NCBI GenBank assembly: GCA_005791255.1
Contig: SXXK01000289.1
Location: 1 to 35,553, forward strand
DNA: 35,553 bases
Source of the DNA: Planctomyces sp.
GTDB taxonomy: Bacteria; Planctomycetota; Planctomycetia; Planctomycetales; Planctomycetaceae
Direction: 5' to 3'
The notes under the pieces were generated by a model. The model was not told the DNA's origin, searched no databases, and worked only from the letters and a program-made list of their open reading frames with translations. Of this stretch, positions 8,064 to 17,524 are shown piece after piece. The position numbers and the translations under genes are program-made. Numbering within the stretch: the first letter of the stretch is position 1; every line of letters starts with the position of its first letter.

Positions 8064-11006
8064 ATGTTTTCTCGACCATTCGGCCTGTCCAGGAGATTCG
8101 TTGCCGCCCACGGGCGACCGTGGTGCTGGTCGGTGGCAAGCCTGCTGGTGTGGTTGCTGGTCCCCGGCTGCGGCCCTCGCGATTCCTCGAGCACGCTGAA
8201 AGACGTTGAACGACAAATCGTCCGCGGTCAGCTCCGGGAAGCTCAGGAAAAACTCGAGTCGATCGACGCGGCAGACCTGGCGTGGCCGGCAGCGCGGCTG
8301 CAGCTGGGACGCCTTGCGTCGAAACGCCGCGATTGGTCCGCCGCCATTACATACTTTCGCGAGGTACCTCGCGATGGTTCCGCCAGTTCGCTCGCTGCCG
8401 CACAGCTGGAAGCGGAGCTGCACATGAAATTCTGCAGCCTGACCGATGCCGCGACCTGCTATGAATACCTGGTGGCCAGCAGTCCCGACGACACGGTTCT
8501 GAAATCCTTTCTGGCCTCACTGCTGGTCATTGGCGGAGAACGCACCAGAGCCGATCGGGTGCTGATGGAACTGCTGGTGGCCAATCGCATCAGTCTAAAG
8601 GACCTGATCATGCTGACACAGCGGGAACGTCAGCCCCCGGAAACTCAGCATCTGCTGCAGTGTTCCGACTACAGCGGCTCCGATCCCCTCACACTGTATG
8701 CCCTTGCCGCAGTCGATGCGGAAGCCGGCGATGCTGAGTCGGCCATTCGCCGTCTGCGGCAGGCGGTGGCAGCACACCCTGAATCCCTGCCCTGTCAGAC
8801 CTTGCTGGGCGAGCTGCTGCTGGATACGGCGGACAATCAGGCCGTGCTGGGCTGGATGCAGCAGGTTCCGGCCAGCCTGCAGGAAACGGCCGGTTTGTGG
8901 TATCTGCGTGGCCTGCTGGCGCGCCGCAGCGGCCGGACAGAAGCAGCCACTCGAGCCATGTGGGAAGCTGTCCGTCAGGAACCGCTGCATCGCCGCGCGA
9001 TGTTCCAGCTGGGACAGCTGCTGGGGCCGGTGCAGCCGGAAGCCGCGGCGGCGTTTCAGCTGCGAGCCGATGCGTTTCTGGAGTATTCCGGCAGGATGGA
9101 GCGCGTACTGAATGCGGCCGGTCAGGATGTGGCCGGCTTTACTCTGATGATCACAATTCTGGCCGAATCCGGTCGTGTTGCCGAAGCTGCCGCGTGGCTG
9201 CGGATGGACAACAATCGGCATGGCCGGCTGCAGCTCAGTCCCCTCGTCCGGCAGCGGTTAAACGAACTGCCTCAGGGCAGCATGTCCCGTTGCGAGCCTG
9301 CTGCCGATCTGACTTCGCGTTTCGATCTGTCCGCACTGCCGCTGCCGGACTGGCTGCAGCAGGTGGCTGACCTGCAGCGGTCTGCCGGTGGCAGCCTCGT
9401 TGCCGAACTGAATCAGCCGGTACAGTTCGCGGATGTGGCGTCGATCGCCGGACTGGACTTTACCTGGAACTCCGGCAGCACCGGTCGCCCCGGATCGATT
9501 CGCGTTTTTGAATCAACGGGTGGCGGAGTGTCAGTGCTGGATCTTGATCTTGATGGTCGCAGCGATCTGTTTTTCACGCAGGGGGAACCCTGGCCTGCCG
9601 GGGCTGATGCGCCGCAGCCATCGCCCGAGCTGAACGATCGACTGTTTCGCTCGCACCGTGGCAGGCTGACGGATGTGACGGCTGCGGCCATGGTCGATCC
9701 GGATGAAAGTTATGGCCAGGGCTGCTGCGCTGCCGATTTTAACAACGACGGTTTCCCGGACCTGTACGTCGCCGCCATTGGACGCAATCGGCTGCTGCAG
9801 AACAATGGCGATGGCACCTTTTCGGATGTGACGGAACAGGCTGGTCTGACGCAGTCGGCGTGGACCACCAGCTGCCTCGTGCTGGATCTGAACGCCGATG
9901 GTCACCCCGATCTGTACGACGTAAACTACCTGCAGGGTGAGTCGGTGTTTCGGGTGGAGTGCGGCGAAAACCGCTGTTCAGTGCTGTACTTTGACGGGGC
10001 ACCCGACGACGTGCTGCTGGCTGACGGCAGCGGTGGTTTTCGGCGGATTCCGGCGGCCACGCCCACTGTGACCCCCAAGGGGCTTGGGATCGTGGCTGTC
10101 CCGCTCCCCGGCGATTCCCGTCCGGCCCTGTTTATCGCCAATGATCAGGTGCCCAATTTCTTTCTGCTGCCGAATTCCGACGGCACCTGGCGGGACGAAG
10201 CACTGCCACGCGGACTGGCTGTGAACTATCTGGGCCGTCCGACAGCCTGCATGGGAGTGGCCTGTGGGGATCTGAACAATGATGGTCGGCGGGATCTGTT
10301 CGTCACCAATTTCGAAGCGGAAGCCAACTGTCTGTATCTGCAGCGACTGGATGGTTATTTCGAGGATGCCATACAGGGGACGGGGCTGTTTCAGCCGGGC
10401 ATCCCGTATGTTGGCTGGGGGACTCAGTGGCTGGATGCAGACAACGACGGGGACCTGGACCTGGCAGTCGCGAACGGGCATGTGGCCGACTTTGGTCAGC
10501 CGGGTGAACAGTACCGCATGCCACTGCAGTTGTTTCGCAACGCAGCCGGCGAGCTGTCGTTGCAGACGGCTGCGGAGGCGGGCGATGTGTTTGCCGCAGA
10601 GCGACTTGGGCGGGCCCTGGCGGTCCTGGACTGGAACCAGGATGGGGCTCGGGATTTCGTGGTGAGTTGTATTGGCAGTCCGGCGGTGCTGGCAGAGAAT
10701 CGCAGTGCGGTCGGAGGCTGGCTGCGTGTTCAGCTGCACGGCACACGATCAGCTCGCGACGCCTCGGCCGCTGCCGCGCAACTGACAACCGGCCAGCGCA
10801 GTGTCTGGCAGTTTGTGTCGGCGGGTGACGGGTATCAGTGCACAAACGAGCGAACGCTGCACTTCGGACTGGGGGCGCAGTCCGGTCCCTCGTCGCTGCG
10901 GATCGACTGGCCGGGAGGAGCTGTGCAGCGGCTGACGGGGATACCATCCGATGTCACGCTGCAGGTGGTGGAAGGACGTGACGAGGTGTACGTGCGTCCC
11001 GAGTGA
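8064..11006 (+). CDS. TPR + FG-GAP/VCBS + ASPIC/UnbV (CRTAC1-like) exported protein
   Basis: ORF 8016..11006; the likely start at 8064 (MFSRPFGLSRRF...VASLLVWLLVPGCG) gives a lipoprotein signal. DxNxDGxxD repeats (DFNNDGFPDLYVA, DLNADGHPDLYD, DLNNDGRRDLFVT) and C-terminal ERTLHFGLGAQSGPSSLRIDWPGG. Confidence 0.92.
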   Translation: MFSRPFGLSRRFVAAHGRPWCWSVASLLVWLLVPGCGPRDSSSTLKDVERQIVRGQLREAQEKLESIDAADLAWPAARLQLGRLASKRRDWSAAITYFREVPRDGSASSLAAAQLEAELHMKFCSLTDAATCYEYLVASSPDDTVLKSFLASLLVIGGERTRADRVLMELLVANRISLKDLIMLTQRERQPPETQHLLQCSDYSGSDPLTLYALAAVDAEAGDAESAIRRLRQAVAAHPESLPCQTLLGELLLDTADNQAVLGWMQQVPASLQETAGLWYLRGLLARRSGRTEAATRAMWEAVRQEPLHRRAMFQLGQLLGPVQPEAAAAFQLRADAFLEYSGRMERVLNAAGQDVAGFTLMITILAESGRVAEAAAWLRMDNNRHGRLQLSPLVRQRLNELPQGSMSRCEPAADLTSRFDLSALPLPDWLQQVADLQRSAGGSLVAELNQPVQFADVASIAGLDFTWNSGSTGRPGSIRVFESTGGGVSVLDLDLDGRSDLFFTQGEPWPAGADAPQPSPELNDRLFRSHRGRLTDVTAAAMVDPDESYGQGCCAADFNNDGFPDLYVAAIGRNRLLQNNGDGTFSDVTEQAGLTQSAWTTSCLVLDLNADGHPDLYDVNYLQGESVFRVECGENRCSVLYFDGAPDDVLLADGSGGFRRIPAATPTVTPKGLGIVAVPLPGDSRPALFIANDQVPNFFLLPNSDGTWRDEALPRGLAVNYLGRPTACMGVACGDLNNDGRRDLFVTNFEAEANCLYLQRLDGYFEDAIQGTGLFQPGIPYVGWGTQWLDADNDGDLDLAVANGHVADFGQPGEQYRMPLQLFRNAAGELSLQTAAEAGDVFAAERLGRALAVLDWNQDGARDFVVSCIGSPAVLAENRSAVGGWLRVQLHGTRSARDASAAAAQLTTGQRSVWQFVSAGDGYQCTNERTLHFGLGAQSGPSSLRIDWPGGAVQRLTGIPSDVTLQVVEGRDEVYVRPE

Positions 11007-11036
11007 ACCGAGCGATGAATGCACAAGGATGTGCTG

Positions 11037-11068
11037 TTTGCCGCGGAGACACGCGGAGACTCACGAGG
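11037..11068. repeat. Short intergenic CGCGGAGACACGCGGAG-type repeat fragment
   Basis: ttgccgcggagacacgcggagactcacgagg between two convergent genes; low-complexity purine-rich phrase. Confidence 0.4.
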
Positions 11069-11208
11069 TGCGTGATTTTTCGCGCTGCGGGTCCCCAGGC
11101 TGAGCACGAATGGAATCTGAACGCGTCCGGCGGTCCGGAGCCGTGGCAGCGCGGGGCAGGAACCTTTCTGTCTCGCCCCTTCGCCCTTCGCCCCTCGTTC
11201 CTCGTTCC

Positions 11209-12318
11209 CTACCCCCTGGCTTTCAGCTCTGCCAGATAGATTGCTGTCATCGGCTGGCCCTGGTCGGTCAGTTCGTGGCTTGAGTACCACGAAATCAGGG
11301 CTCGACCGTCCGGCAGTTCCACAAGGCCTGGGTAGGAATTATCACCGCCGCTGGGCAATTCCACCATCGGTTCCAGCCGGCCGTCGGTCAGCCACCAGAA
11401 CGCGGTGCGCGGGCTCGTATCCGGGACGGTCCGGCGACCGGCCACGACCCAGCGGTTTTGCCAGCGCGTCAGCAGCGGACCGCCGATCGGCTGACCGAGG
11501 TCGGTGCGAGTCCACGGGCCTCCGGGAGCGGGTGCCTGCAGGAGCCCGGCCGCGAGGCCTGCGCCGTGACGAGCAATTGCGAGGCCACTGCCGTCCGACG
11601 CAAACTGAAACGCCGTTTCATCACCCGCCTCAGACTGAAACTGGCCACCTCGCCGCCACACCAGCCCGTCATCACTTTCCAGTATCAGCGATTCCGTTTC
11701 GCGAGGTTCTCCCCTGGCCAGCACTTCAAACCCCGGTTTGCGGCGACCGCACAGCCAGGCTTTGTTGCCGGTTGCTGCGGCTCGCCAGATGTAATGTCCG
11801 AAAGTGCCTTCCAGCATGACCGGACTGTGCCAGGCTGATCCGTCATCTGTGAAGGCCGCGTATCCCAAATGCTGGTTCAGGTCGTAATCGCCACGTGGCA
11901 GGGTCGTTTTGCCGCTGTACCAGGTGCCCGTGTAAACGAACAGCCGGTCGCGGAATACGAGAAAGTGGGGGTCGCGAGTATCACGAAGCGGCACGCTGAA
12001 TCGGTGCATTTCCTGCCAGGTAACTCCCAGATCCTCGCTGCAAAGCACAATGATGCAGGAGGTGGGGTGCACCATGTGACCGTCGGGGCAGCTGCGGAAG
12101 GTCAGCCAGATGCGGTTGCGGAACCAGCACAGGTCGGTGAACGCATTGTGTTCGCCGTTCCAGAACGCTCGCCGCACGCCTGACACTTGCACGGCCGGCA
12201 GGGCGGTGGCTGCAGCCGGGAGCCGGGGGGCTGACCATCCGGTGGACAGTACCGCAGCGGCAGAAACCGGGGCCAGCAGCAGGCTTTGGCGACGTGAAAG
12301 CAGCCGATCTGTGGGCAT
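11209..12318 (-). CDS. Sialidase/exo-alpha-sialidase-like exported protein, Tat-type signal
   Basis: Start at 12318: MPTDRLLSRRQSLLLAPVSAAAVLSTGWSAP. Sialidase-like beta-propeller text (FWNGEHNAFTDLCWFRNRIWLTFRSCPDGHM, ILESDDGLVWRRGG). Ends in TAG. Confidence 0.75.
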   Translation of the reverse strand: MPTDRLLSRRQSLLLAPVSAAAVLSTGWSAPRLPAAATALPAVQVSGVRRAFWNGEHNAFTDLCWFRNRIWLTFRSCPDGHMVHPTSCIIVLCSEDLGVTWQEMHRFSVPLRDTRDPHFLVFRDRLFVYTGTWYSGKTTLPRGDYDLNQHLGYAAFTDDGSAWHSPVMLEGTFGHYIWRAAATGNKAWLCGRRKPGFEVLARGEPRETESLILESDDGLVWRRGGQFQSEAGDETAFQFASDGSGLAIARHGAGLAAGLLQAPAPGGPWTRTDLGQPIGGPLLTRWQNRWVVAGRRTVPDTSPRTAFWWLTDGRLEPMVELPSGGDNSYPGLVELPDGRALISWYSSHELTDQGQPMTAIYLAELKARG

Positions 12319-12931
12319 TTGATGCACTCCGGGCGAGGAACAGGGCGATCGTGCCCTGGATTCTTTCAGGCTGAAACCGCCGATGCAAGCCAGCATCCTC
12401 AGCTCAGATGCCCCGAAAAAAGTACGTATTTGAGGCATTTTTTACAGGGAATGCGCTGCTGAACTGTTTTCAGTCACAGCGATGGGTTTTCCTGAGCCCC
12501 TGAACTGGGACTGTCTGTGAAGGCCCGGCAAGGGAACGGCAGCGGGTGCCGTGGTGGCTGAGATTGAGGCTGACGTCCTGGTTTCAGGGCAGGAAACCTG
12601 GGTCCTTAAGGACATACGTCAATGCCGTTCGGGCGATCGGCCGATCAACGAAACAGGCAGATTTTCAGGCCAATCCGGCGATGCTCGCGGATTTTCAGCC
12701 AGTTTTGCCGTGAAATTCGTCTTTGCTGTCTGCTCTGGATTGTGAAAACCCCGTATATTCCCGTCGCAGGACCCGAAGATCTTGCTTTTCATCGGGGTTA
12801 ACTGTTAATTTTTTGTCCTTTGCCGGAGTAAGTTCAGCCCGATCTGACTGTTTCCGGTTCATTCCCGGTGCATGCTGCTGCGATTTTTGGGCTGCAGTCG
12901 CCGACCGATTTTTCTCTGCGGAGCCCGCAAC

Positions 12932-15055
12932 ATGCGTCGTCGCAACATTCAGCGTGCTGGTGGATCGTCCGTACTGGGCACTGCTGCGGATTCTGTTGAA
13001 GTCCGCGTGTTGCTTTCCGCTGAACCCGCGATGTTGATGTCTGACGCAGTTCCGGAAGGCGTGCCCGCCGATGGTTTCCAGCCCTGCGAAGACGTGGACG
13101 CCGACGGTCAGATTCAGCAGCAGTTTGCGGAACCTGAAATTGCCATCGATCCAGCGTCGGCGGACGTGTCGGTGTTTGCAGAGCCTGACGACGGTGCTCT
13201 GGTGACGATCGCCGAATGCGGATTCGTTCCTGAGGGTTACGGAATTCCCTTTGAAATGCCGCAGGTAGTGATTTGCGAACCTTACGATCCACGCTACGTT
13301 CCGGAAGCGCATGAGTGGCAGGTCGGTTCGGTCTCTGAAGAAACAGCAGCAGAACAATCCCAGGGGGCAGAAGCTGACGATTCCCAGGAACCTCTGCTGC
13401 TGGCAGCCAGTTCGGGCCTGGTGGGCACCGCCGGCCGGATGGCTCAGTACATTCAGATGACCAATCCGGTCGCCATGGTTTCGGGCGCGGTGACGGCTGA
13501 GATTGAGCTGGCCGGTTCGCCGCAGTATGACCAGGATGGAAATCTGACGGTCCCGGCCGTTCTTCATGACCGGCTCTCCGGCATTCAGTACTGGCAGCCC
13601 AAACAGGTGACTCTGCAGTCTTCGACTGACCTGACAGAACTGCTGCAGAACTACGGAATCACGGACTACAGTGCTGACGAGCAGGGAGTGTGGCAGATTC
13701 CGGTCAGTCCCGAGTATGGAGTCGAGCTGTTCAATCTGGCGACGGGACTGCTCGCGGACCAGACAGTGCGGGCTGAGTTGTGGCTGCAGCCGGTGGACGG
13801 TCAGGATGCGGCTCCGCTGCTGATTTCTCTGCCGGAATCCCAGATCAGCGTAAGTTATGAATCCAGCTGGACGGACCCGATCTGGCCGACCGGATGGCAG
13901 AATTCGTCCGTGCAGATTCAGGCCAGCGGTGCTTTCAATGGGACCCTGGAGGTATCGGAAGGTCCGCTGTGGGACGACGCGGGTCAGTTGATCTCTGCCG
14001 GTCTGCTGGTGGATGTGGCGACCGGGGTGCGTTATCAGTCTCCACAGACCCTGACGGTTTTTGGCGAGGCGATTGATCAGTTGGATCTGCTGCTGCAGGA
14101 CTCGCAGTGGTCAGCCGGTTTGGACACGAAGATTATCTCGGTGGATGTGCTGGATGCACAGACTCGTCTGCTGCAGATTGCACCGGGAACCGGCTACGAC
14201 GTGCTGCAGTTGGCCGGTCGACTGACGGAGCAGACAGGTTTAAGCTGTGTGGTGCGACTGACAGCGGCGGACGAAGGTGGCGAGGATCTTGAGATCAGTA
14301 CGCCCGGCACTGCGCTGTTCGTGGATTACCCCGTCTACATGTACTCTCGCGGGTCCGTCAGCGTGGGGACTCCGGAGGTTCAGTTCGGCGAAGTGCTGAC
14401 CGCGGTCGCTGACGGTCCGGTGCGTCCGGATGTGTTGCAAAGCTTTGGCGACTCGGTGAAGTTTGCTGGTGGAGTGGACGTGCCGGTGTTTGCCTTCGGC
14501 GGTGGAGTTGTCGGCGAGGACCTGCAGACAATGGCGACGACACGGCGTGATGTTGTGCGTGAAGCGATCAGCCAGATGTGGCTGGCTCGAGCACGCCAGC
14601 CGATGTCGGATCTGGTGCGTGACGTTTCGATGGCGCCCGCAGCGGACGATACACTGTCGCGGGTATCTGCGATTGCGGCGGCCGTGCCGACATCGGTTGG
14701 GCGAGTGTTTTCCGAGTCGGGTGACGATTCAAAGGACACCGAAGCCGCTGCGGTGCTTGAGTTTTCATCACTGAACCTGACAACAGAGATTCATGTGCAG
14801 CCGGCTGAATCCGTGCCAGAACTTGAATTGCTGAATCCAGGACTTCGTCGCCGTCAGCCGCGTCCGGTGCCGCCACAGCCTCAGCAGGAAGAGATTCCGG
14901 TCGACGTGCCGGTTGAGCAACCGGCGGTGCCCGTGGCACCGCAGTCTGAAAATCCTGCAGCCCGGTTTGGGCCCGGTGAGATTCCCGTGTCGCAGTCTGA
15001 CCCGGCGATTGACAGTCTGATGGCAGCATTCGCGGCCGCGGGCGTGACCCACTGA
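12932..15055 (+). CDS. LEPR-XLL-like exported protein with two tandem ~115-aa domains and Pro-rich tail
   Basis: MRRRNIQRAGGSSVLGTAADSVEVRVLLSAEP resembles the planctomycete LExRxLLSA N-terminal motif. The core region appears duplicated. Tail is RRRQPRPVPPQPQQEEIPVDVPVEQPAVPV. Confidence 0.75.
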   Translation: MRRRNIQRAGGSSVLGTAADSVEVRVLLSAEPAMLMSDAVPEGVPADGFQPCEDVDADGQIQQQFAEPEIAIDPASADVSVFAEPDDGALVTIAECGFVPEGYGIPFEMPQVVICEPYDPRYVPEAHEWQVGSVSEETAAEQSQGAEADDSQEPLLLAASSGLVGTAGRMAQYIQMTNPVAMVSGAVTAEIELAGSPQYDQDGNLTVPAVLHDRLSGIQYWQPKQVTLQSSTDLTELLQNYGITDYSADEQGVWQIPVSPEYGVELFNLATGLLADQTVRAELWLQPVDGQDAAPLLISLPESQISVSYESSWTDPIWPTGWQNSSVQIQASGAFNGTLEVSEGPLWDDAGQLISAGLLVDVATGVRYQSPQTLTVFGEAIDQLDLLLQDSQWSAGLDTKIISVDVLDAQTRLLQIAPGTGYDVLQLAGRLTEQTGLSCVVRLTAADEGGEDLEISTPGTALFVDYPVYMYSRGSVSVGTPEVQFGEVLTAVADGPVRPDVLQSFGDSVKFAGGVDVPVFAFGGGVVGEDLQTMATTRRDVVREAISQMWLARARQPMSDLVRDVSMAPAADDTLSRVSAIAAAVPTSVGRVFSESGDDSKDTEAAAVLEFSSLNLTTEIHVQPAESVPELELLNPGLRRRQPRPVPPQPQQEEIPVDVPVEQPAVPVAPQSENPAARFGPGEIPVSQSDPAIDSLMAAFAAAGVTH

Positions 15056-15198
15056 ATCGTCTGCCAGGAAACTGCGGCGTGCCGATCTGCATGAGTGCTT
15101 TTGCTCAGGTCTGCTGTTCTGCTCGTCAGAGATGGTTGACCTCACGCAAACCCACGATCGTCATTGCCCTGCACTGACAACTAATCACCCCGTGTCGC

Positions 15199-15241
15199 CC
15201 CCACTGCGTCTCCTCGGTGCTCTCCTTGCGTCTGTGGTTAA
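15199..15241. repeat. Short intergenic AACCACAGACGCAAGGAGAGCACCGAGGAGACGCAGTGG-type repeat
   Basis: ccccactgcgtctcctcggtgctctccttgcgtctgtggttaa in the gap between convergent genes; outside plausible coding sequence. Confidence 0.45.
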
Positions 15242-15389
15242 GGAAACACGCATGTTCCCCAACCCCATGGCACTGGTTCGACCGTGGCGACACCGCGAAG
15301 CAAAACACCGCGATTTTGATCAACCCTGAGGCACTCCGGATCACAGCCATGTTGCAGGCTGCTGCTGACGGCGATTTTGCCTGTCGCTG

Positions 15390-17114
15390 TCACCACATCG
15401 CGATGGCTCGGCCGGGGCCGCTGTGACAACCGCGGATGCGAATTGGGGCAAACAGAAAATAGCCGTTCGCCGGAACCGCTTCGAGATTGTGCAGGAATTC
15501 GACTGCCACCATGTCCGCACTGCCCAGTGCCCAGTACGTCATCAATCCGCGTTTCGGTTCCACTCCGGCGATATCCGGCGCATCCGTGGCCACACAACGA
15601 ATCCCTTTTTTATGCAGATAACGGATCGCGGCCGGGCCTGGAGCAGCCCAGCCTTCGCTGCGACCGGCCAGTGGGTCCAGCCAGACTCCTTTGTCGTCCG
15701 GGGCTGGTTTGAAGTGTCGATCAAGATGTCCCGTGCGGAAGATCACGATCTGACCTGCTCTGAATGCACCATGCTTCTTTTCATCCGCCTCGAGGTGCGC
15801 TGCCGTGATTTCCGGGGAACGCGGCTGATCGGAATTCGGCAGGGAACCGGCCAGTGCGCGGACATCGACAATCCGCACATCGCCGCAGGTCCAGTCGAGT
15901 GGAACCTTTTCCGTGGTACGATCACTGAAGCCTCGCGGACCATATGCCGCCTCATACTCCTGCAGCCAGCCCCGCACTTCCGGGGAGTATTCAGGAGTGG
16001 TTCCGGGCGCGGGCAGCGCAAACGACGGGGTGATCAGGTGAGTTCCGGCGGTGGCATCCATCAGATGAGTGTGATGCCAAAGGTCGAGGTCTGGTGAGTA
16101 CAGAAAGTCGACTTTGACGTAGACCTGCCGATGACGGCCCGCCAGACGTCCCGGGTTGGTAACCGGGTTTTTCATATCCAGGACAGGTGACAGGTCGGCA
16201 GCTCGTTTGTTGCGAGCGGCAGCGATCAGCCGCTGCGGCAATTCGCCACCTGTGATTGCCAGGGCTCGTGCCTCGGCATACATGCCATTCGCATGTCGAG
16301 GCGACAGCATCACATAGAAGGCTCCGGTCGCCGGCAGCTGCGAGAGCTGAGTCGCACCTTCCGTCCAGATCATACCGTATTTCAGGCCGGCGTAGTGTGT
16401 TGGTTCGGCCAGATTTGGCAGCGGCCCCATGCTGGCACTATCGGTACCGACTGTCAGTACGCCACGCTGTCCCAGAAACTCCATCGCCTCCGGACCCGGA
16501 TCAGGATACCCCGGAGCCAGTCGGTCGATGACGTCGGCAATGTACCGACTGCCTTCCGGGAATGGGCGATAGTAGCGATCGGAATAGTCGCTGCGGAACA
16601 GCACCACGTCACCGAAACCCACTCGGCGATGCTGACGCTCAAATGCCTCAATGTCCCCCGGCATGACCAGCGGACTGACGCCGTTGGGTGCCTGATCCAG
16701 CAGCCGTCGACAATCCACGACGCAGGCTTCACCGCCGAATTGCCACGCTTCGATTTTGTCGGTCCATGCCAGACCGTATGGGCCGGATTTCTCTCGTTTC
16801 AGTTCGGGACGCAGCACCGAGTGCGGAGGTACGTCCATCTGAGTTCCCGTGTTGCCGTCCATCAGCAGAACATCGATGTTGAAGGCACTGGCCGGACCAA
16901 TGGTCTGTTCGTGAATCAGCTGAAACCGGGGAAATGGATGAGTGGGCCACGTGACGGGGTATTCCGGGGCCACCATCAGGGAGCAGTCCACAAACTTCGA
17001 AGCAGTGGCCTGCTGACCGCAGGCGGGTGCCGACGGGATTCCGGCGGACAGCAGCAGACCGAGTACCGGAGCGGCGAACAGACGACGCAGATGAGACAGC
17101 AGATTCAGTGGCAT
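15390..17114 (-). CDS. Cyclase-family (kynurenine-formamidase-like) exported protein with two tandem domains
   Basis: MPLNLLSHLRRLFAAPVLGLLLSAGIPSAPACGQQ signal. First copy GNTGTQMDVPPHS...VLFRSDYSDRYYR...GVLTVGTDSASMG; second copy ATAGTHLITPS...VIFRTGHLDRHFK...GIRCVATDAPDIAG. Confidence 0.85.
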   Translation of the reverse strand: MPLNLLSHLRRLFAAPVLGLLLSAGIPSAPACGQQATASKFVDCSLMVAPEYPVTWPTHPFPRFQLIHEQTIGPASAFNIDVLLMDGNTGTQMDVPPHSVLRPELKREKSGPYGLAWTDKIEAWQFGGEACVVDCRRLLDQAPNGVSPLVMPGDIEAFERQHRRVGFGDVVLFRSDYSDRYYRPFPEGSRYIADVIDRLAPGYPDPGPEAMEFLGQRGVLTVGTDSASMGPLPNLAEPTHYAGLKYGMIWTEGATQLSQLPATGAFYVMLSPRHANGMYAEARALAITGGELPQRLIAAARNKRAADLSPVLDMKNPVTNPGRLAGRHRQVYVKVDFLYSPDLDLWHHTHLMDATAGTHLITPSFALPAPGTTPEYSPEVRGWLQEYEAAYGPRGFSDRTTEKVPLDWTCGDVRIVDVRALAGSLPNSDQPRSPEITAAHLEADEKKHGAFRAGQIVIFRTGHLDRHFKPAPDDKGVWLDPLAGRSEGWAAPGPAAIRYLHKKGIRCVATDAPDIAGVEPKRGLMTYWALGSADMVAVEFLHNLEAVPANGYFLFAPIRIRGCHSGPGRAIAMW

Positions 17115-17242
17115 CAGACGGATTCCTTGTGGGGCAGGAGGTCATCAGCAGAAGCAGGGATGTCACGCGACACTCGGCGCATCATCACTGCTGCAGCCCG
17201 GATTTACAACACTTCAGTCAAAGTCGTGTCGAGTACACAGAA

Positions 17243-17257
17243 TTGTCAAAGTGACAA
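17243..17257. promoter_or_regulatory. Candidate operator-like palindrome TTGTCA-AAG-TGACAA
   Basis: Perfect 6-bp inverted repeat with 3-nt spacer in the divergent intergenic region between the cyclase and csrA. Confidence 0.35.
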
Positions 17258-17287
17258 CACCCGCATCCGGGTTTTTCGGCCGAATGC

Positions 17288-17327
17288 AAATCCTACACGG
17301 TACAACCCCCCGGGCTTTATAGGATTT
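17288..17327. promoter_or_regulatory. Inverted repeat AAATCCTA-N24-TAGGATTT upstream of csrA
   Basis: Perfect 8-bp arms at 17288..17295 and 17320..17327. Confidence 0.3.
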
Positions 17328-17484
17328 ACAAATCGGCAGATCCTGCCACTGGTTGTAAGTGCTTGACCTGCATTGAGTTGCGAACAAATGAGACACGCGT
17401 GATCGGATTGCTGCGCAATTGGCACAGTTCTCGCAATATCTGTTTCATTGTGATGTCAATGGCCGGCTCGAGGTGAGTCTGGCA

Positions 17485-17514
17485 GGACGGATCAGGACGG
17501 TTCAAACAGCAGGA
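17485..17514 (+). promoter_or_regulatory. csrA leader with clustered GGA motifs overlapping the Shine-Dalgarno
   Basis: ggcaGGAcGGAtcaGGAcggttcaaacagcaGGAggcagaagtcATG; GGA is the core of CsrA/RsmA binding sites. Confidence 0.45.
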
Positions 17515-17524
17515 GGCAGAAGTC

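Noticed and set aside
16293-17366. 357-aa plus-strand ORF
   Set aside because: Antisense to the cyclase gene; composition is shadow-like and no domain is recognisable.
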